43,739 bases of DNA from Cytidiella melzeri (taxonomy: Eukaryota > Basidiomycota > Agaricomycetes > Polyporales > Irpicaceae), in the NCBI GenBank assembly GCA_022592445.1, contig JABYQR010000359.1, positions 1 to 43,739 on the forward strand, written 5' to 3'. The notes below the pieces were generated by a model, which had not been told where the DNA came from, did no database searches, and saw only the letters and a program-made list of their open reading frames with translations. The stretch's first letter is position 1. The number at the start of each line of letters is the position of its first letter. Of this stretch, positions 1 to 10,579 are shown piece after piece. Made by a program: the position numbers and the translations under genes.

Positions 1-2
1 AG

Positions 3-341
3 TATGTCGTTGAAAAAGTGCTAGACAGCAGGCTACACAGACGATGGAAGAAATTGCAATTCCTAGTCAAATGGGAGGGGTATTCAGACGGCCACAATAG
101 CTGGAAGCCGGTCAAAACCCTCGAGAATGGTTAAGAAGCAATCGAAGAATTCTACAAAGCAAACCCCAGAGCGCCCCTGGTCATCAAAGCTTCACTCTTC
201 GTGGACCTCCACTCGCACTTTCAGGAATTCAATACCCAGACCGACCCCGCTTTCCTTCGCACCATCTATCCATATACATACAATCTTAGCTGGGATGAAG
301 GCAAACACATTGGTCTGGATATCTCAATAACATCACACTGA
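3..341 (+). pseudogene. Ty3 family-A integrase tail with chromodomain, copy 2 (3' end)
   Basis: Reading from base 3 gives YVVEKVLDSRLHRRWKKLQF and LVKWEGYSDGHNSWKPV, a typical chromodomain (aromatic cage, LVKWEGY core) as found at the C-terminus of chromovirus-type Ty3 integrases, where it guides integration to modified chromatin. An in-frame TAA at 132-134 cuts the domain; the frame then continues EAIEEFYKANPRAPLV to a TGA at 339-341, so the stop looks secondary. The same DNA, with the same TAA, lies inverted at 21077-21417. The 5' part of the element lies outside the window. Identification is firm, function is lost or truncated. Confidence 0.88.
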
Positions 342-494
342 CAGGTAACGTTGAGTCAACAACACCAGAAGGGGAGAAACTTCCTAGCATCCTTCTGACT
401 AGACAATTGGGGCAATTCTGCTGAATCCCTGTGGACGGGTAGAAGACCTCTATCACCACAGCACAGTGATGCTTTGCGAGGACGCTTGATTTTA

Positions 495-506
495 CGAGGG
501 GGGTCA
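495..506 (+). other. Polypurine tract, family A
   Basis: CGAGGGGGGTCA lies directly before the LTR start TGTCGTGG, the usual place of the plus-strand primer. The same tract is at 20912-20923 on the other strand. Families B and C have GGAGGGGGGTAA at the equivalent place. Confidence 0.75.
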
Positions 507-1001
507 TGTCGTGGATGGCCCGACTAGCGGTTATTTTTCACATTTCACCTCTTGCTTGTATCGTTAAAACTCCAGTTTGTACCTGGTTGTAACTCTCTCT
601 GTATACATCTATTAAGTGCCCGTATCCCGTGGCTTAGATGCTCTACATGGTCACGTTACTTGCTGCTACGTCACACTGGCACGTGACTCAGCTTATGTAA
701 GACCACATGGCTACAACCACATGGCTCAGCCCATAGCTAGGGTTTGATGTCATGAATGCCGTTCACATGGACTCCTTTTGTTCTTTCCCTATTGTTCTCC
801 TTATGGAAGAATGTTCTCGCAGGTGTGGGAATGGAATACAATAGTTGGTCTCCTTTTAGATAGATTCTCTCACAAGTAGAGTTCTTGGCAAGGTCTAGAC
901 AATAGCTATTGTTCTCCTTTAGGTAGTCCTTTTGTTCTTCGTTCACACGGCTTCTTGCAAAGCCTGCCCTTAACATGGTCTGTGCGCAGGTCCCTGAAGT
1001 C

Positions 1002-1045
1002 TATATAAGCAGCTACATGTATGCTCCTAGCCCCCATCTCGACCT
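1002..1045 (+). promoter_or_regulatory. LTR A core promoter and self-primer segment
   Basis: TATATAA at 1002-1008 is followed 34 bases after its first T by ATCTCGACCT (1036-1045). This decamer is complementary to the sequence just inside the 5' LTR of the full-length A element (27223-27232). The spacing fits a transcript starting at or near 1036. The start site is inferred. Confidence 0.6.
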
Positions 1046-1065
1046 CTTGGTCTTTACTGGGCTAG

Positions 1066-1133
1066 GTAAGCAAACCCCTCCTGTACTACATAGCTAGTAG
1101 TACCCAATACTAACTTGGTCTTTACTGGGCTAG
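1066..1133 (+). other. Putative 68-bp intron inside LTR A, bracketed by 20-bp repeats
   Basis: CTTGGTCTTTACTGGGCTAG occurs at 1046-1065 and again at 1114-1133. The first copy is followed by GTAAGC (5' splice site), the second is preceded by TACTAAC (1108-1114, ideal branch site) and ends in CTAG (3' splice site). The same structure sits at 20284-20351 and 27344-27410 (minus) and 33532-33598 (plus). Confidence 0.6.
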
Positions 1134-1249
1134 ATACCTGTATAAGGTTTATAGTTGGTGAGAGCATTGTGCTATATGCCTGCCACCACCTCGTCGTTGT
1201 CTTCCACTCCGTGTCCCTAGTTGCTACGTCGAGCTCCGTCTCCGTGACA

Positions 1250-2805
1250 TCCTGGTTCTTCACAATACGTTTTCAAAGGCGATAAGCCGAGACATTGTTC
1301 AAGTTACATGTTGGGCAGTCAACAACAGAGATGGAGTTGGCAGAAATAACACGACTGGCCATGTCGTGTTACATCTACCAAACCTGCAGATACACTAAGC
1401 AACAAGAATGGTAAACTACGGTACAGCATGGCTCTAGAAGGAGATGCGTCAGCAGGGTTTGCTTCTGAGTAGAAGTTTGCACCTGATGATCCATAATGTC
1501 GGGATGTTGCTGCAAGCCATACGTTAGCAATAGACGGAGTGTAGAGGTGTGCAGAATTGAATGACTAACCTCCAATACACACCAGCAGGCCTGATGAATT
1601 GAGGTTGAGGCATACAGACTGAAGCCAGGGTGGAGGGTGTACAACATGACACATTGCATGCCATTCAACCAATGAGCTGGCGTGAACCAACATCCCAATA
1701 AGTCCACGCTGCTCAACCGAGGTCAAGGCGTACGGACTGAAGCCAGGGCAGAGGGCGTACAACATAAGACATCGCACGACCCTGCAACCGATGAGCTGGC
1801 GTGAATGCCCCTGAGCCAACAAAGCTGACACAAGCAGATGATAGTGAGTTAAATACTCACTTTTACCACCAAGCTGTTCCAATTCATTCCCACCGCCCAC
1901 TGCAGTTGGACAATGGGAATGGACTGGCACTGGTCATGTCTGGGAGGTGGTTGTTGTCGGTGTCGAGCTAGTGCCAAAGGTCAAATGCTTGTTTTAACGT
2001 GTTGAGCCGCCCCTTGTTTGTGTTAATGGTGTTCACCATGTTTGTCGTGGCTACAGGAGGATGGGGCTGGTTTGCTGTTGGTGTTCAAAGCCGGTGTGAA
2101 AGCCCGGATGCTCGTCCTCGCTGTTGTTGTACAGGTAACTCCAAGTCGTTGTCCCCACCAGATATCACGACAGCTCACCTCGCACACCTTGCCGCCAACC
2201 TGACATGTCACAACTCCCCGGGGCATTCGCACTGCCCTCCCTTCCCCCAAAAAAGACTCCCTATCTTTCTCACCTCCTGAGGCAGCTTCAAGCAGCAAAA
2301 ATGGGGACGGGGTTGAGCGTCAATTGGTTGGAGAATGGGTGGTGCTTGTTCATAGCCCTCATGGGCTGTGAATGCTAGTGCACGGTGCTGTGAACATATT
2401 AGTAGGCTAGAGACACGGAGACAAAAGAAATTATGACTTGACTTGCACAGGGAAAGGAGATCCGAGGGTGTGTGGTACAAAGCAGTGTAGAGCAGAGATT
2501 GAAGCCGCTGAACTATGCAAGACAAGAGTCAAAGTCCGGTGTTTGGGTGTGTTTTTGTCAGCGGTACGTGCGCTCGATTGGAAGCAATTGGGTTCAATTT
2601 GGTTCATTTCTCTTGTCTTGCTCATGTTGTCCTCTCAGTGTTGCTCTGTTCTCTCTCTCTGTTCCTCACTACTCTGCCACCCTGTCGTTGTCAATCAATT
2701 ATTCTTTGGCTCTGGTCCTTTATTTAGTGTTTGCTCTTGTCTTCCTATTCAGCCATCTTTCCTCACGGCTTCGACTTCGAATTGGTTTCTCCCACCCTTG
2801 GTAAT
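1250..2805. other. Non-coding stretch with a diverged 96-bp duplication
   Basis: I see no supported gene. Two diverged copies of a ~96-bp segment lie at 1591-1686 and 1709-1805 (shared GACTGAAGCCAGGG and ATGAGCTGGCGTGAA). Many differences are CG in the second copy against TG or CA in the first. The last ~400 bases are pyrimidine-rich on the plus strand and are probably the upstream region of the gene at 2806. Confidence 0.5.
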
Positions 2806-4359
2806 ATGGCAAGAACGCGACAGACCTCAAAGAAGACTACTGGCGGTAAAGCACCCCGTAAGGCGTTAGGTGGCGCGGTGGCCGAGCCCACCCCACCAAA
2901 GGGTGAAGCATGGCACTCCAACAATGAGAATGGGAACAAAGACTCGGTGAGTGTGGCACCATGTCAGGGAGAACCAGCTAACCTATGTGCAACTCACAGT
3001 GGTGTTGTGTCTGTATGAATGGTGGACGGTTTGTGCAGTGTGAGTGTGGCCGTGGCATTTGTGTTTGCTGCGCACCTCAGCTGGACTCTGTCCCTTCGGA
3101 GGTGATGTGCAAATGCAGTTTTACTTGCCCCCCTTGCAAACTGCGTAGGAACAAGGTCCCAATGACCTACAGGGTGCGTAAACATGCCTCGATAGCACTC
3201 TTAACTTTTATCTGACATTGTTACAGGGGCTTTACAGCAAGGATGGTTGCGCCATGTTCTCAAATGGCCTGGCCATCACCCCGCAGTCCTTCATTCCCCC
3301 TAGAATCCGCTGCCGTCTCCCACGTTTGTGCATTATCAACATTTACCTGGTGGTTCTGTTGCCAAGAGGTGGGCCTGGACACTTTCTGTCCGAGATGGTC
3401 TGCCCTTGGTACTCCTTGTTTCGGGATGAGAGCCGAGTGACATATCTTGAGCATATAATGGATGTTACAGGGGACCGCACCATTGACAACGGGGTAGCAG
3501 ACATGGCGGAGCTTTGGTTGACGAGGAGCTGAGTAAGCAACAACAGCTTACCTGTCACATAGACTTTGTTCTTACTCCTTCACCTAGCTACGACATGATC
3601 ATGGTCTTCATTTGCACTCACTCTGATGAAACTCGTGGAGATCTGTCTTTGGGCTGGATGGTGTTGTCACGGTCAATGATGTATGTGAGACATTGCAAAG
3701 TAGTGTCATTAGCTAACGTTTAGTAGTTCTTTTCCCACATTCTCGAGCACCTCTTGGACCTGCTCAAGAAGAAAGAGATTACCATGTTTCTGCTTGCGTG
3801 TGGTGCAATTTTGCATCACAAGGAGTCTTCACACGACTTGAAAACGGCAGTCTCAGTGTAAGCACCATATCTCTGAACTCTTTTCAGTCCATTGACTCCC
3901 CATGCAGGTTCAACATCAAGAACTGCTTCGCGTTCACTTCTCAGATGCTGTTGGCATACAAGATCTTTCCTTTCGTCCAGGGTTATGCCCATGCCGTTGT
4001 CCGGCAGGGACGGGACTCTGAAGCTGACTTTGAGCAGTTGCTGGACCAATTGCCTCAGCGTTGGCTTGCACACCAATATTGTATGGTTCATGCTGGGTAA
4101 GGATCCCATTCGCTATGCTTGGACAGAGAATATGGTTTGGCCCTGGGGTCATACCTTGTCTTATCAGTGCTCTTGCTGCATGTTGCTCTGGTGCTGGAGC
4201 CGTATGAAGGTGAACCAGAATGGCAGCATCTTATTTGGGTGGAAAGGCAAATTGCCCAGCAGCGCTAAGTGTCAGGCCACTGTGACTGTCATCAATGACA
4301 TGAACCTTGGTCCCATGCAGAGGGGCCATAAGGGAGTGTGGATGAAAGGCATTCTTTGA
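2806..4359 (+). pseudogene. Histone-H3-tail mimic with zinc finger and possible caspase-like domain
   Basis: Exon 1 (2806-2946) starts MARTRQTSKKTTGGKAPRK, matching the histone H3 tail at 15 of its first 20 residues (K4 is R, K9, K14 and K18 kept). Exon 2 (3000-3173) encodes a Cys-rich PHD/RING-like module (WCCVC, CECGRGICVCC, CKCSFTCPPC). Introns 2947-2999, 3174-3226 and 3858-3907 are 50-53 bp with GT-AG ends; another lies near 3691-3740. The C-terminal part has MVFICTHSDETRGDL and, later, FLLACGAILHH: a His then a Cys after hydrophobic strands, as in caspase/CHAT folds. It ends WPWGH..QCSCC..GVWMKGIL. Frameshifts near 3511, 3648 and 4056 break it. I recall similar proteins in Agaricomycetes, but the function is unknown. 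It is not a histone: there is no histone fold. Confidence 0.75.
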
Positions 4360-5153
4360 TATTGTTTCTGTGTGTGCAGTTGCATATAATTGTAAATGCA
4401 ATATATTCTGTTTGCTCGCTCTTAAATGGTTGTGCCCTGTAAGTGTACCACATTTTAGTCTCTACAGTAATATTAACATATTCAAAAGTGAAGTTCCCTG
4501 TATGTATTGATTATTGACTGTGTGCATACCATTTACATTTGCTATTGTGGTATGGAAGATGTCTACATATGACCCATTGACGCGTTGACCTATGGCTCAT
4601 GCCGTACATAATGTTACCGCTATATAGCATTGCTGAGATGTATATTTGCTACGTATATATGGGCTTGCGTTCATGTAATTTACACCTGCAATTAAGCGTT
4701 TCTGCTAGCATGTAAGGCTTAGTATATATATAGCCAACTCATCAATTGCTAGCATGTGACTCACATACACATATATATAATCAGGTGCTGTTTGCTAGCA
4801 TGCATTTCTCCGACCATTCATGGCGAAGTTTGCTACTCACGCACATATATATATATAAACAGGTGCTGCTTGCTAGCATGCATTTCTCTGACCATTCATG
4901 GGCACTGGTTTGCTGATGTGCGTTTATGGGTATCATGTATGTAAAGCTCCCACAGGTTTTGAGTTTTCTATATTTGCAGGATTGCTATACAATCTTGCTG
5001 TAATGTGGGCTTTGTGTGTATATATATGGCATTGCGTGCCGTCTTGTTTTGGACATGATCCAACTTGGCTTTGAGCGCAACCACTTCCTTCCTGACCTTA
5101 CATACTCCTCAACCTCACTTTTGCTCTGATTTCTTTATTTTGCATTCCTAGAC
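4360..5153. repeat. AT-rich spacer with 76-bp tandem duplication
   Basis: No gene is seen. Units starting CTCACATACAC (4760) and CTCACGCACATA (4836) repeat with a 76-bp period to about 4901; each contains an (AT)n run, AGGTGCTG and TGCTAGCATGCATTTCTC. Short extra copies of TGCTAGCATG lie near 4706 and 4747. The spacer separates the H3-mimic gene from the KDZ transposase, both on the plus strand. Confidence 0.6.
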
Positions 5154-7794
5154 ATGCCTATCAGACAGGTCAAGGACTACGTCATCACAGAGGTTTCAAG
5201 AGGTGCAAGAAAAAAATTGTGCACTACCTTTGCTTCCTCAGCCAGATCAAAGCGTAAAACAAGCCAGAAGAAAACAACAAGATCTCCCGAGAATATCGAA
5301 CACGCAGCTATACAAGATGATTGTGTAATGGATGAACAGCTTGAAGGCAATGCATCAGGCAAGAAGGCAAAGGTATGGGCACCCAAAGAGTACATTAACA
5401 TTGCGTTCACAAGACTTGTCTCCCAGACTCAACATGAGTTCATTCATGACTGGCTCCCTTGGAAAGAAACATTCCTGAGATATTGCACAAACTAGAAGGC
5501 CTGCCAAACTCCATGGTCTGTAGTTGCGGCCTGAATGGGCAATATTTTGCATGGACTGCGAAGACTTCACTTTCCTGTCGGCAGTGTTTACTAGGACACA
5601 CCAGCGTCTTCACACCCACCTACTGCAACAATACTCAGATAAGACATTTCGGAAGGTTACGCTTGCTGAAATGGGTCATATACGGTACTTAGGGCATCAT
5701 GGAGAGCACTGCATAGGAGCTGTCAGGAGGAAGTTGGAGCTTGGGCAGACGAAGAAAGCAATCTCATGGAAGTTGATGAACAGGGAGATAGAGGATTTGT
5801 CGCAGAAGAGACACATGCTCAGATTCTTGTGGTCGACTCTTCTGGGATTGCAGAGCACACGTTTCACTTTTGCACTTGCAGGAATGCCGCGTCCCAAGTG
5901 CAGCAGCTTCTCGAAGCAAAGCTTTTCCCAGCGTCGTATGAAAAATCAAGACTGTCTTCTCATTCAAGGTTCTCGACGACTATATGCTTGAATCAACTGC
6001 ATGTAAGACTAGCGGAAATGCATTTTGGTCGAAGCTGCAGCGTAGAACAGACAACACTTTTACATCTGATGTGCCGGTAGGACTTGGTGTGCTCTGACTG
6101 AGCTTTACTCACTGCTGTATTCTTAGGATCGATACCGAGAGTTTTTAAGAGTATCGCGATGCTGGCGGTATCTTCAAATACGGAAATGGTTTGGAGTAGG
6201 CTACAGCAACAGTAGTCTTAAGGAGGGGGAGCTAGCTCTGTTTTGTGCAGCTTGTCCCCAGCCTGGTATCAATATGCCAGCTGGGTGGAAGACAGACTCC
6301 CGCTCGTACGATTTCCAAATGACCATCTCTTTAAACTCAGGAACTCACTATGCTGCAGGTGGCTGTATCGGAGGTCAATTGCTGCAGATGGATTCTTTTC
6401 AGCCGACCACCTTAAAGCAGCTTCAAAGTCTTCCAGTCTTGATGTTCCGCTCTCCAATGGAGAAGGATATATGACAGAGCGGGTGCATACGAGAAGCATT
6501 TGAATACAGCCACAGAGTACCCTCAGGCAAGTGTTCAATGTTGAAGCTGATTTGTTGCATGCAATTACTCATTTTTCTCTCTAAGAAATCAACATGCCAT
6601 CAGCATCGAAGCGTTAACAACACCCAGGACAAAGGAAAAAATCAGCATAAAGATTGTACTGGTATCGGAGCAGCATGCTGCGCAAGACACGCCTGTATTG
6701 TGCCAGGCTCAGTTGTTGACTTTGTCAAGGGAGGAGAGCGGTGAGTTATCTGCTTTGTGCAATGTCAGAACTACAAGGGAGGGTACCAAGAGTTCTGTGA
6801 TTTATCTGTGCCATTTGTCATAGATAAAGCGCATAACATTGGTAATGCAGAGAGGTTATGCATCAGTGCGACTTCATTCATATGGCAAGCTTTGCATACA
6901 AACTGCCATCTACATGTGAAGTTCCATCATGTATGGTATATATGTGTCCAGCTCTGCATGAGAGCTCACGGCACTCGTGAGGCTCAAGGCATGCATACAT
7001 GTTGTTTTTGCATGTCAGCCTTGAAATTTATTTTTCTCGCGTTTTGTGTTCAAGCAATGCATGTATGCACCTATGTATTTTTATATGTCTTGCGCTTTCG
7101 CTAAAAACATACAGTATCTGCAACATGCTATAGCATATGTATACAAGCACTGCTTTCTCTGAAGCACACATTTTTTGACTTTGTCTTCCTTGCATGAGCT
7201 CTGACCAGGTATTTTTGCAGGCAGATGTATATGGACTAAGCAGCTGAAAGGGAGCAGTTTCAACAGTCAGGAGCTCCAGTCGCTTCTCATCATTTATGAT
7301 GCTTGCTGCCAGTGGCAAAAACACTTTCAAGATAGGCTGGCAGCCAACAAGGATCTTTCTCTGCCGGATTCAATTCCCACAAATGGAATAGAATATGCGT
7401 AGGCAAATTCCACCTCTCGGCACACGTTCCGGAGTGTTATGTCACACATACGCTGAACTATATCCGTGGTGCTGGCCAGTTGGATGGAGAACTCATGGAG
7501 ATCATTTGGGGACCATTGAAGGGAATTGTCCAATCTATGCGGTCAATGTCTTTTGAACATCAAGAGAAGCACACAATCATCAGATCTGGGATCATAATTG
7601 GCAAAGCTAGTTTCATGCAGTACGTTCCATCAAATACAATGATATTTCCTTACTTACAATTCTACTCTTTAGTTGGAGCGCTGCTCAAAAGGCTGAAAGG
7701 CGCATTGCCAGGGCTTCAACAAGCAGAGAATGCATTGACGATCTAAGAAAAGCACTACCCCCAGACATGGATCAAGAGAGTTGGAAACAGCAAG

Positions 7795-9120
7795 TGTAAC
7801 AGTAAGGGTTACTACTCACCAGATAAGTTGATAAACTTGGGGGAGTTGATGGAGATAGAGAGTAAGAGGTGTGGTGAGCGAAGTACTGAGAGGTACTGAG
7901 TAGTCCTAGTTCAACAGAGTGGATAAGACTGAGGGGATATGCCCTCAGGAGTGCCTCTATATATACATGAAGGGGAGTACCCCAGGTACTACCCTAAGAC
8001 CCCTAATACCTACATGAGTAAGCAAAGTAATCTACCTTACTAAGCATGCCCTATGCCCTAGTGGTGCCACTTCAATAATCAACCAATAGCAATTGTCCCC
8101 ATGACCCAGTCCCAAGGCTAGACTTGTTCTAGCTTGTTCTAAGACAAGGCTAGACTTTTCCAGAAGGTTCTAAGAACTATGACATCATAGTTCCAGCATG
8201 TTCCACAAGGTTCCAGAGAGTTCTATCATGTGATACACAGATAAGGAAAGGAGCGCATCAGCGCATCAGCGCATCAATTGATAGGCACTGAGAATAAGCG
8301 CCGGAATAAGCGCCTGATAAGCACCTGACAAGCGCTTAAATATTCCCAATAATACTGTTGCTGTTAAGACCAACTATCGTCAAGGGACAAGTTGTCAGGT
8401 CAAAACCCCTTGGTGTAGTTACACTCAAGGTCTGATGATGGTCTAGGCCGCGCGGTCGCTGTCAAACACAGTGGCAGACAGATGATGGTTCGATAGAAGG
8501 AATATTGATACGAAGTGGATAGACTGAGGTTCTAGCCCCATGTCTAACGGCTATTTATACATGTTGACCTAACTACTTTTGGACCAGTCCGAGGTAGTGG
8601 TAACAAATTGGAGAAACAGAAAGGAGGAACCATGCGCAGAGAACAGCCACTACTCTGGAAAGCCAATGAGAGAAAAGACCGTCAAGGTGCGGAAACAAGG
8701 AACAATAGAAAGGTGAAACATGAGGCAGGAATCAATAGAGAAGGGGTTGAACCCAAAACAGGGGATAGACGGAGTTGGATCCAAAACAGGGGATAGACGG
8801 GGTTGGACCCGATGGAGTGGTAACGGAGGTATGGAAAGGCCGAGGGTTGCACCAAGGCAATGGTAACCAATCAGAGTTAGGTCCGAGATTTGAATGGACA
8901 TCAGAAGGCAACTGGTAACATAATAGTCCGTGTTGAACGGAGGCGATGTGGATCAGGGAATGATGGAGGAAAGACGAGTTGGATCGTCCAGGCAATTGTA
9001 AAGAAGATAACTGGTTATCAAGGTAATCGAAGAAGTAAAGGAAAATAATAGGGTGTGAAGACCGTTCGTAACAGTTGCCTGGTAAGGCAAGTCTTGTGGA
9101 AACATTGAAAATCTGTGACA
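7795..9120 (-). mobile_element. 1,326-bp LTR-type insertion (solo LTR or TRIM-like), family D
   Basis: The segment runs TGTAACAG...CTGTGACA, i.e. TG...CA ends with an imperfect 8-bp inverted repeat, and is flanked by GCAAG at 7790-7794 and 9121-9125. Removing it restores the KDZ transposase reading (MDQESWKQQ then RDALTMRG). No coding potential is visible. On the minus strand it has TATA-like motifs near 7968-7976 and 8552-8560, so it may be a large solo LTR or two nested LTRs. Internal direct repeats: GCGCATCA three times (8253-8276), and a 28-bp unit at 8746-8773 and 8774-8801 with a partial third. Confidence 0.75.
8746..8810. repeat. 28-bp tandem repeat in family-D insertion
   Basis: Two near-identical 28-bp units (GTTGRAYCCAAAACAGGGGA core, followed by TAGACGG) plus the first 9 bases of a third, head to tail. 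Confidence 0.85.
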
Positions 9121-9738
9121 GCAAGAAAGAGATGCTTTGACCATGAGAGGCAAGCACTTGAGGATATTTGAGGTGTCCATGGATAAAGGTACTTATGTTG
9201 CTTTACTTGATCTATAATTCTCTAACCATGACTAGCTCCAACACAAACTGATTTGAAGAATCAACTGATGGAGAAGACAAACAGGATTGAGCAAACTACT
9301 GTCATTGCATGACTTGATGACACCATCCGACTACAGCAAAAGCAGTAAGCAGTAAGCATATGTACATTTACATGATTTGACATCCAACTGACTGTTGCTT
9401 ATTAATTATCACTTCAGACACATACATGCCTGGAACAAGAGGCATCTGGAAAAAGGCTTTTGATTCAATCTCAAGTAGACAAACTGAGGAAAGAAGATAT
9501 CAAGCTCTCAGCCAACATTGCCAAGTGTATGGCTGAAGCTCAACAGGTCATCCCAACAGAGCACTGCACAAAGATTCAGGAGATGCTGCAACTTCCCGTC
9601 CACAATATGTGTAATGCTTTTGAAGGCGATATTCCAGATGCAGACAATCAGGTTCTCAGTGACGCTGAGACACTGAGTCACGCTCCAAAACTAAGTACAA
9701 CCCTAAAGACAACACAACCAGCCACAAAGTGGCAATAG

Positions 9739-10258
9739 AAGTGTAAGGGCGTGGGAGTGCGGAAGTGCTAAAGTGTGCGAGGTGGTCTTAGAGTTCTAGT
9801 TTTTACCTGTGCTGTAAAGAGCGACAAGGTTTGTGATATAGGTTTTATGTGAATGGAGCTAGACGGGCAAACTACCACGCGTATCGCAGGCAAAAGGGCT
9901 AGTCGGTGCGGTGAAAGCAAAAGAGTTTTAGTGCGGCTCAAAGAGAACGCGCACGAGATGGCACGACTTGTAGCAAAAGCAGCACGCAGCAAGACGCAGA
10001 TAGTAAAAGCAGGCGCAGTACGAATCTCAAACACAAAACGCGGTCGCTGGTGAAGATGAAAGTAGTCGCTGTAGAACGGTTGTACAGTGAAAGTGAACGC
10101 AGTAAACTTGACGCAGTGAAGGTGAAACGCAGACGCAATGACGCAGTAAAATAACGCAGGTAAGAAGTAAACGCAGTATAACAAAACCAAAAGGAACCGT
10201 AAGGGAAATACAAACTACTGGAGTGCGAGTCGCAGCGTAAGGCTATATAAGGCCACGG
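9739..10258. other. Non-coding stretch rich in ACGCAG / CTGCGT
   Basis: No gene is supported. Between about 9990 and 10180 the hexamer ACGCAG (CTGCGT on the other strand) recurs about seven times. CTGCGT also occurs several times between the TATA box and the start of the homologous gene copy at 19221. A TATATAAGG lies at about 10243. Confidence 0.4.
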
Positions 10259-10579
10259 TCAATGTGACTCAATAGACTGCGTGCGGGGGCGATAGTGTAG
10301 GACAAGACCTCCCGAGCGGCGATGCGTATTGCAAGCGAATGCGTGGCCAACGACGACGTTGGTAGAGCTTGTAAGATTGAACTGTACTAGTTCGCACTCG
10401 TGGTCCTCACCTTCAAAGTCTGGTGACAGCCAACAATCTGGATGCGGCGCGCGCGGGCGATCACAGTCGAGCGGGACGAAAGGTCCTGAGCGCAGGGGAA
10501 TTGGGTGGTCGCTCCGAGTGTTGCAATAGGAGCAGTTATCAAGCAAGTCCGCGACGGAGGTGACAGACGACGCTGGCAA
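10259..10579 (-). pseudogene. Cys-rich protein, left inverted copy (5'-truncated)
   Basis: This is a homologue of the 175-residue protein at 19221-19748, on the opposite strand. Shared blocks include DNCSYC, HPIPLRSGPF, HPDCWLSPDFEG, DHECELVQFNLTSSTNVVVG and HAFACNTH. DNA similarity continues upstream to about 10650 (HRPRPREV, RRYPIIPAPTPPPEPS), then the 5' part is disrupted and no matching N-terminus or promoter is seen. Element B is inserted 260 bases upstream. Function unknown; the conserved Cys pairs suggest metal binding. Confidence 0.6.

Larger units (their letters stand above)
507..1249 (+). repeat. LTR, Ty3 family A (subfamily A1)
   Basis: The 743-bp LTR begins TGTCGTGGATGG and ends TCTCCGTGACA (TGTC...GACA termini). 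It is the 3' LTR of the element entering from the left edge. It is near-identical, inverted, to 20168-20911 and more divergent from the A2 LTRs at 27235-27985 and 32960-33714. U3 holds several copies of CTATTGTTC. The right flank is TCCTG; the other flank lies outside the window. Confidence 0.9.
5154..9738 (+). pseudogene. KDZ (CxC-type) DNA transposase, broken and interrupted
   Basis: KDZ transposases (Kyakuja-Dileera-Zisupton) move DNA transposons and are abundant in Agaricomycetes. Recognisable blocks in order: lead-in DWLPWKE (~5440); CxC Zn cluster MVCSCGLNG, CMDC, CRQC, then FRKVTLAEMGHI and LGHHGEHC (5510-5720); LVVDSSGIAEHTFHFC and QLLEAKLFPA (5820-5930); DRYREFLRVSRCW and GELALFCAACPQPGINMP (6127-6280); STCHQHRSVNN and CTGIGAACCARH..VPGSVVDF (6590-6730); YDACCQW (7297-7317); GKFHLSAHVPECYV and GAGQLDGELMEIIWGPL (7398-7520). 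After the insertion at 7795-9120 it resumes (RDALTMRGKHLRIFEVSMDK) with a coiled-coil-like tail ending at 9736-9738. GT-AG introns are likely at ~6076-6126, ~6741-7220 (long) and ~9340-9418. Many single-base frameshifts make it inactive. Confidence 0.85.

Noticed and set aside
1999..2280. Small secreted-looking 93-residue ORF
   Set aside because: Hydrophobic start but no conserved motif, no promoter, and an equally long frame on the other strand.
2806..2946. A genuine histone H3 gene
   Set aside because: Only the tail (about 20 residues) matches; no histone-fold helices follow, and a Cys-rich exon comes next.
4756..4944. ORF with repeated IHIYI..CCLLACIS units
   Set aside because: Simple translation of the 76-bp tandem duplication with (AT)n.
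8253..8810. Possible CRISPR-like direct repeats
   Set aside because: Repeats are head-to-tail without spacers, inside a eukaryotic LTR-type element.
9768..10190. 140-codon minus-strand frame with Phe/Leu-rich product
   Set aside because: Low-complexity composition from the CTGCGT array; no domain.
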